Shown here in pieces: positions 1-5,325 of a stretch of 5,325 bases of DNA; positions within the stretch are counted from its first letter, which is position 1, and every line of letters begins with the position of its first letter. Both the position numbers and the translations under genes were made by a program. The DNA is from Acidiferrobacteraceae bacterium (GTDB lineage Bacteria > Pseudomonadota > Gammaproteobacteria > Arenicellales > UBA868). The notes beneath the pieces are model-generated. The model worked only from the letters and a program-made list of their open reading frames with translations, did no database searches and was not told the origin of the DNA. The DNA lies in NCBI GenBank assembly GCA_002714255.1, contig PAWW01000042.1:1-5325 (forward strand). Direction: 5' to 3'.

Positions 1-471
1 CAGTTGATTGAGCCGCCGCGGTTGGTGTCCAATTTGGCGATGTATATGATCGACGGTCAGGCCATGGCGCTGTCTTCTTTAAGGGGTAAGTGGACTTATG
101 TGTATTTCAGTCGTGAAGTTTGTGATCAGACCTGCAACGCGGTGATCAAGTCCCTTGTCCGTATTCGGTTGAGTCGTGGTAAGCACAAAGACCGTATCCA
201 GTGCCTCGTGGCGATTGTCTCGCCGAGCGCACCCCCATCGAGTAACGAGCGTGTTAGTCATTCCGCGGCGTTAACCGCGTACATCGATAATTCAGCCTTG
301 GGGCGTTGGCGCGCGGCGTTTGGTGTAGAAGGGTCAGCACCGCCGGAGGCAGGCAGAATTTATCTGCTCGACCCGTTGGGGTACCTGATGATGAGTTATC
401 CGCTGGCGATTGATCCCAATGACATTCGCAAGGATCTGGCGCACCTGATGCGCGTCTCTCGGATCGGTTAG
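1..471 (+). CDS. SCO/thioredoxin-like cytochrome oxidase assembly protein, 5' end missing
   Basis: The frame is open from base 1, so the gene begins upstream; 156 codons and a TAG stop are visible. The TTG at 4 is not a credible start, because the segment beginning LIEPPR matches the region just after the N-terminal membrane anchor in relatives. Visible features are the thioredoxin-fold opening (LRGKWTYVYFS), a CX3C motif (Cys codons at 121-123 and 133-135), the YLLDPLG strand and a C-terminus ending SRIG. From family knowledge, such proteins lie in cox/cta clusters near SURF1, ctaA and ctaB and resemble SCO copper chaperones. The next gene here is ctaB, which agrees. SCO proteins carry a copper-ligand His shortly before the LLDP strand; here that stretch (GVEGSAPPEAGRIYLLDP) has none. 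A role in oxidase maturation is therefore inferred from family and context, and copper binding is doubtful. The anchor and true start lie outside the window. Confidence 0.8.
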   Translation, partial: QLIEPPRLVSNLAMYMIDGQAMALSSLRGKWTYVYFSREVCDQTCNAVIKSLVRIRLSRGKHKDRIQCLVAIVSPSAPPSSNERVSHSAALTAYIDNSALGRWRAAFGVEGSAPPEAGRIYLLDPLGYLMMSYPLAIDPNDIRKDLAHLMRVSRIG

Positions 472-487
472 GTCGAGGCCACTCCTC

Positions 488-493
488 TATAAT
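488..493 (+). promoter_or_regulatory. Possible -10 box just upstream of ctaB
   Basis: A perfect TATAAT ends 9 bases before the ctaB ATG. At the usual -10 to start-site distance, transcription would begin at about 500-503, giving a leaderless or nearly leaderless message. No good -35 box is visible at 16-18 bases spacing (465-470 is cggtta). The hexamer may be chance, and ctaB is probably also read from the upstream gene, whose stop is only 31 bases away. Confidence 0.2.
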
Positions 494-502
494 CCAGATC
501 CT

Positions 503-1438
503 ATGAAATCGCAGGCAACCACAAGCGACAAGCCGGCGGCCATCGCACGAGACGGCTGGCCTATTCGAAGTTATTACGACTTGACCAAGCCTCGAGTCGT
601 TGGACTGATTGTGTTCACAGCGATCGTCGGCATGTTCCTGGCCACCAATGAGATGGTGCCGTTTGTCCGCTTGGTGTTGGCGGCAGCCGGTATTGGGCTC
701 GGTGCAGCATCGGGCGCTGTATTGAACCACGTCCTGGATCGAAATGCCGATGCGGTGATGGCACGTACTCAGGCACGGCCTTTGCCAACGGGTGCAGTCG
801 GTACGTTAGGGGCATTGATACTGGCGTTAACGCTGGCAATTCTATCGATGGTCCTGTTGGTTATGTGGGTCAATTTCTTGACAGCGGCACTTACGTTCGC
901 CTCCATGATTGGTTATGGCGTGATCTACACTGTGTTTCTCAAGTACGCGACGCCACAGAACATCGTGATTGGCGGTGCAGCTGGTGCCACACCGCCGGTA
1001 TTGGGTTGGGTTGCGGTGACCGGTTCGGTGTCTGCCGATGCATTGTTACTGTTTTTAATCATTTTCTGCTGGACTCCACCGCACTTCTGGGCGCTGGCGC
1101 TTTATCGACGCGAGGAATACGCGAGTGCCGGTATACCCATGCTGCCGGTAACTCACGGTATGCGTTACACAAGGCTGCAGATTCTGCTCTACACCGCACT
1201 GCTTTGCGCTGTCACGCTATTGCCATTTGGCACACAAATGTTTGGTATCGTCTATTTGGCTGGCAGTGTGATTCTGAATATCGGATTCATTTATTACGCT
1301 GTTCGTTTATACAAAAACTACAGTGATGCGTTGGCTCGCCAGACTTTCTCATATTCCATCCAGTACCTGGCCATGCTTTTTGGTCTGATGCTGATTGACC
1401 ACCATGCCCCGTCACTTGTGGCCTTGATAACTCATTAA
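503..1438 (+). CDS. ctaB: Protoheme IX farnesyltransferase (heme O synthase)
   Basis: This UbiA-superfamily integral membrane prenyltransferase joins farnesyl diphosphate to heme b to make heme O, the precursor of heme A for aa3-type oxidases; cyoE is the synonym. The 311-residue product has the family hallmarks: LTKPRVVGL at about 27-35, the Mg-diphosphate-binding NxxxDxxxD motif at N75/D79/D83 followed by ARTQARPLPTG, the YATPQNIVIGGAAGATPP segment at 148-165, WTPPHFWALALYRREEY at 190-206 and GIPMLPVTHG at 210-219. About nine hydrophobic helices can be counted between residues 32 and 300. Length is slightly above the usual 280-300. The ATG at 503 is the only sensible start, since conserved sequence begins about 20 residues in; no Shine-Dalgarno sequence precedes it (the nearest GAGG, 475-478, is too far). 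It follows the SCO-like gene by 31 bases. The neighbour is cta-type, so ctaB is preferred to cyoE. Confidence 0.96.
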   Translation: MKSQATTSDKPAAIARDGWPIRSYYDLTKPRVVGLIVFTAIVGMFLATNEMVPFVRLVLAAAGIGLGAASGAVLNHVLDRNADAVMARTQARPLPTGAVGTLGALILALTLAILSMVLLVMWVNFLTAALTFASMIGYGVIYTVFLKYATPQNIVIGGAAGATPPVLGWVAVTGSVSADALLLFLIIFCWTPPHFWALALYRREEYASAGIPMLPVTHGMRYTRLQILLYTALLCAVTLLPFGTQMFGIVYLAGSVILNIGFIYYAVRLYKNYSDALARQTFSYSIQYLAMLFGLMLIDHHAPSLVALITH

Positions 1439-1447
1439 TTACACGGG

Positions 1448-2599
1448 TTATTCTCTGGATCGGGGTATTTGAGATGACTCAGAGAGCGATGGATCGAGGG
1501 AGACACCGTGGAGTGATTCGAGAACGCTGGCAAGGTCGGTAAAATTTCGACCGACCTGTTGCCGATGAATTTTCTCGATGATATCGCGAATTAGGCGGGG
1601 TCCGCGGTAGATAAAGCCCGTATAGATTTGGATCAAGCTGGCGCCAGCTGCGAGTTTGCGCCAGGCATCGTCGCCACTGAAAATGCCCCCGGCAGCGATA
1701 ATCGGTATTTCGCCTTGCAGGTGATGGTGGAGATTCACAACCAGTTCGGTTGAAGCATCAAAAAGAGGTTTGCCGCTAAGGCCGCCGGCCTCCTTGGCAT
1801 GGAAATGTGATTGGATTGATTCGGGACGTGCGATTGTTGTGTTGGTTGCAATGACGGCATCCACTTTGTTTTGGAGGAGGCTGGTTGTGATGGCTGGCAT
1901 GTCTGCTGAATCGAGATCGGGCGACAGTTTCACAGCAAGCGGCACGTAACGACCATGCAGGTCGCTGAGTCGGCTGCGTTCTAGGGTTAGGCGCCGTAAT
2001 AGAGGGTCCAGTGAAAGCGGTTTCTCAAGCGATCTCAAGTTGGTCGTGTTGGGAGAGGAAATATTGATCGAGACATAGTCTGCGGCCCGGTACACCGCAC
2101 GAAGCCCGGTAAGGTAATCGTCTGCTGCTTGCCTTATCGGTGTCACCGCGTTTTTGCCAAGGTTGATTCCAATACGGACTGTTTGCCGGTGACGCGCGAG
2201 ATTAGATAGGAAAGCCCCAAGCCCTGCGCTGTTGAAGCCATTGCGGTTGATTAGGGCGCCGTGTTCGCTCAGTCGAAAAAGACGGGGATGGGGATTGCCC
2301 GCCTGCGGCAGTGGCGTGACAGTGCCGACCTCGATAAACCCAAAGCCCAGCGCTGCGAGCCCATCCACCGCACGGGCATCTTTGTCCAGTCCCGCCGCGA
2401 GACCGACGGGGTTAGGAAAGTCAATGCCCATTACCTTTATGGGGCACTGCATTAACGGGCCACGCCATGCGTCATGAGCGTATACATTAATTGGGTGGAC
2501 GCGTCCCAGAGCGTTGAAGAAGCCCATCGTCAGACGATGAGCGTGTTCCTCATTCAGTGCGAACAGCAGACGACGCAGTAGCGGATAAAGATTTGGCAT
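1448..2599 (-). CDS. pyrD: Dihydroorotate dehydrogenase (quinone), class 2
   Basis: This FMN enzyme oxidises dihydroorotate to orotate, the fourth step of pyrimidine synthesis, and passes electrons to membrane quinone. The N-terminal stretch LYPLLRRLLFALNEEHAH is the class 2 helical membrane-docking segment. The barrel then shows NPVGLAAGLDKD (63-74), GTVTP (92-96), INRNGFNSAG (117-126), GINLGKN (144-150), NISSPNT (179-185) with S182 as the class 2 catalytic serine, KLSPD (224-228), ATNTT (251-255), GGLSGKPL (272-279), AAGGI (302-306) and IYTGFIYRGP (325-334). The product is 383 residues against 336 in E. coli: the core ends near 344 and a polar, Ser-rich tail of about 39 residues follows, with no motif I recognise. 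The ATG abuts the stop of the upstream pseudouridine synthase gene (TGAATG on the coding strand) and has no clear Shine-Dalgarno sequence, which suggests translational coupling. It converges on ctaB. Confidence 0.97.
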   Translation of the reverse strand: MPNLYPLLRRLLFALNEEHAHRLTMGFFNALGRVHPINVYAHDAWRGPLMQCPIKVMGIDFPNPVGLAAGLDKDARAVDGLAALGFGFIEVGTVTPLPQAGNPHPRLFRLSEHGALINRNGFNSAGLGAFLSNLARHRQTVRIGINLGKNAVTPIRQAADDYLTGLRAVYRAADYVSINISSPNTTNLRSLEKPLSLDPLLRRLTLERSRLSDLHGRYVPLAVKLSPDLDSADMPAITTSLLQNKVDAVIATNTTIARPESIQSHFHAKEAGGLSGKPLFDASTELVVNLHHHLQGEIPIIAAGGIFSGDDAWRKLAAGASLIQIYTGFIYRGPRLIRDIIEKIHRQQVGRNFTDLASVLESLHGVSLDPSLSESSQIPRSRE

Positions 2600-3319
2600 T
2601 CAGAACAATTCGTTAGTGCTCAGAAAACGCCAGCAGCCTCGCGGGAGTTGGCCGAGTTTGATGGCACCCACGCGGTTGCGGTGGAGTGTGCGAACGTCAA
2701 GACCGACTGCTTGACACATGCGTCTAATCTGTCTTTTCCTCCCTTCGATGAGTTCAAACAGCAGGCCGTCTTCGCCAGCCTGTTTAACTGTGGCCTGGCG
2801 AAGCGTTCGACCGTCTAGTTCAAGACCGAAGCGCAATTGTTCCAGACAGTTGGGGGTAATGTGACCGTGCACTTTAACTCGATATGACTTCTTGATTTTG
2901 CTGTTGGGCCCAATCAGTTGCCTGGCAACACGGCCGTCTTGAGTCAGGACGAGGAGTCCTGAGGAATCGATATCCAGTCGTCCGGCGACGTTGAGTGAAC
3001 CGAGGCGAGGGAGTTGCCCGTCTTTCGGCCCATATAGGTTGGACCGTGTGATTAACGAAACCGCGTCAGGATAGCCACGTTCTGCCTGTCCAGACACATA
3101 GCCGGGTGGTTTATTCAATATGATTGTCATCAGGCGGTCACTTTTCTGGCGTGCCGCGGTTGATAGGGTGATTTCACTGTCGGGAGAGATGCGTGTTCCG
3201 AGTTGAGTGATCGCAACACCATCAACGAAAACCTGGCCCGTTTCGATCAATCGATCTGCTTCACGGCGGGAACACAATCCCATCTCTGACATCAGTTTGG
3301 ACAATCGCACTTCGGACAT
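2600..3319 (-). CDS. rRNA pseudouridine synthase, RsuA/RluB/RluE/RluF family
   Basis: The protein isomerises a specific uridine of rRNA to pseudouridine. The 239 residues show an N-terminal S4 RNA-binding domain (about 4-50, with LSKLMSEMGLCSRREADRLI), then the catalytic domain: ILNKPPGYVSGQ (67-78), GRLDIDSSGLL (113-123) with catalytic D116, the KKSYRVKV strand (143-150) and the family signature EGRKRQIRRM (192-201), then GAIKLGQLPRGCWRFL near the end. The combination of the S4 domain and KPPGYVSGQ looks closest to RluF-like proteins, which act on 23S rRNA, but the target base cannot be fixed from sequence, so no symbol is given. The ATG at 3319 puts the S4 domain at the very N-terminus, as expected. 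It lies 15 bases after purB, and its stop touches pyrD, so it is the middle gene of the operon. Confidence 0.93.
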   Translation of the reverse strand: MSEVRLSKLMSEMGLCSRREADRLIETGQVFVDGVAITQLGTRISPDSEITLSTAARQKSDRLMTIILNKPPGYVSGQAERGYPDAVSLITRSNLYGPKDGQLPRLGSLNVAGRLDIDSSGLLVLTQDGRVARQLIGPNSKIKKSYRVKVHGHITPNCLEQLRFGLELDGRTLRQATVKQAGEDGLLFELIEGRKRQIRRMCQAVGLDVRTLHRNRVGAIKLGQLPRGCWRFLSTNELF

Positions 3320-3330
3320 CGCGAGGAAAG

Positions 3331-3334
3331 CCCC

Positions 3335-3336
<2 letters not shown>
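3331..3336 (-). promoter_or_regulatory. Ribosome binding site of the pseudouridine synthase gene
   Basis: On the coding strand AAGGGG lies 11 bases before the ATG at 3319 and overlaps the last two bases of the purB stop codon. It is the clearest Shine-Dalgarno-like sequence in the operon and supports this start. The overlap means that ribosomes finishing purB cover the site, so coupling with purB translation is plausible. Confidence 0.4.
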
Positions 3337-4927
<1,591 letters not shown>

Positions 4928-5094
4928 TTAACTGGGGGAACAATGGCAACAGTCAGTCTGTTCTTTGAGCAATGGCCGGGCGACCCTGGCGGTGTGGAAC
5001 AACCGTGCAGTGACTATTAATCCGCGATGTGCTTATTCCATGGGTCTGGATTGGTGGTTGCCCCGACAGGGCACTTTCGATGCGCTACTCAGCT

Positions 5095-5325
5095 TCAGTG
5101 CGGTTCGCTGGGCGCATTTTCTTGGGGTGCTGTCGACCCCAGAAGAACCCCCAGGCCACGACCATCGGGGTGGCTTTCAGCAGCAATCTTGAGCAGCATG
5201 GTGAGTGGTGCCGACAGAAACATCCCAACCGGTCCGAACAACCAGCCCCAGAAAACCAGGGATAGAAAAACGACCAGCGTAGACAGGTCCAGCCCCTGTC
5301 CGAGATAGCGGGGTTCTATGACGTT
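5095..5325 (-). CDS. AI-2E/PerM-family membrane transporter, C-terminal part only
   Basis: Reading the minus strand from the right edge gives 76 residues and a TGA stop at 5095-5097; the start lies outside the window. The fragment opens with [20 protein letters not shown] and continues through [26 protein letters not shown]. This is the characteristic C-terminus of the AI-2E transporter family (TqsA, YhhT, PerM): the N-x-IEP motif, the GLDLSTL segment, then the last hydrophobic helices with GPVGMxLSxPLT. Members are polytopic inner-membrane proteins of about 340-380 residues. Some export autoinducer-2 and others act as Na+/H+ antiporters, so the substrate cannot be assigned here. The tail after KIAAE is polar and ends [11 protein letters not shown]. 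There is no internal start giving a sizeable frame, which makes the fragment easy to miss. The terminator at 4879-4906 is its likely transcript end. Confidence 0.88.
   Translation of the reverse strand, partial: NVIEPRYLGQGLDLSTLVVFLSLVFWGWLFGPVGMFLSAPLTMLLKIAAESHPDGRGLGVLLGSTAPQENAPSEPH

Noticed and set aside
254..839. Minus-strand open frames opposite the SCO-like gene and ctaB
   Set aside because: They overlap two well-supported plus-strand genes, and their translations are rich in Arg, His and Cys with no recognisable domain; they are antisense shadows.
865..1326. Plus-strand 153-codon frame inside ctaB
   Set aside because: It lies wholly within ctaB in another frame, and its Cys/His/Trp-rich translation matches nothing; ctaB motifs are intact in the main frame.
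4943..5020. Small plus-strand frame of 25 codons preceded by GGGGGA (4934-4939), resembling a ribosome binding site
   Set aside because: The spacing is plausible, but no plus-strand promoter is visible, the peptide has no known motif, and it lies in the probable 3' UTR of the minus-strand transporter gene. One purine run is not enough.
5059..5073. Hairpin TGCCC-CGACA-GGGCA as a terminator for the transporter gene
   Set aside because: The stem is only 5 bp and no T-run follows on either strand; the stem and T-tract at 4879-4906 are much better.
4965..5308. Three overlapping plus-strand frames of 75-93 codons at the right end
   Set aside because: The minus strand here encodes a clear AI-2E-family C-terminus; the plus frames are low-complexity shadows of it.

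Overview
The window reads as ordinary chromosome of a proteobacterium, most likely a gammaproteobacterium. The evidence is the protein families: a short PurB of the E. coli type, a class 2 quinone-linked PyrD, and a SCO-like cytochrome oxidase assembly protein next to CtaB. Base composition looks slightly above 50% GC and even across the window (judged by eye). I see no insertion sequence, CRISPR array, tRNA, rRNA, phage gene or sign of recent transfer.

Layout. Positions 1-1438 run on the plus strand and form the end of a cytochrome c oxidase assembly cluster: the 3' part of a membrane-anchored SCO/thioredoxin-like protein, then ctaB (heme O synthase). Positions 1448-4750 run on the minus strand and form a tight three-gene unit, in transcription order purB (adenylosuccinate lyase), an RsuA/RluF-type rRNA pseudouridine synthase, and pyrD (dihydroorotate dehydrogenase). 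The purB-synthase gap is 15 bases, and the synthase stop directly abuts the pyrD start. ctaB and pyrD converge with only 9 bases between stops. Positions 4751-5094 hold no convincing gene, but contain a minus-strand Rho-independent terminator (4879-4906) and a possible purB promoter. Positions 5095-5325 encode the C-terminal 76 residues of an AI-2E/PerM-family membrane protein on the minus strand; the terminator fits as its transcript end.

How the genes relate. The first two serve aerobic respiration: CtaB makes heme O, the precursor of heme A, and the SCO-like protein probably handles thiol or copper chemistry during oxidase maturation. The minus-strand unit joins one purine step, one pyrimidine step and a ribosome modification enzyme, which suggests growth-linked co-expression. 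PyrD passes electrons to quinone, so it also depends on the respiratory chain.

I did not find a novel system. The points most worth a second look are the SCO-like protein that keeps its CX3C motif but lacks the usual copper-ligand histidine, the roughly 39-residue C-terminal tail on PyrD, the purB / pseudouridine synthase / pyrD grouping, and the 188-base tract between the transporter stop and its terminator.
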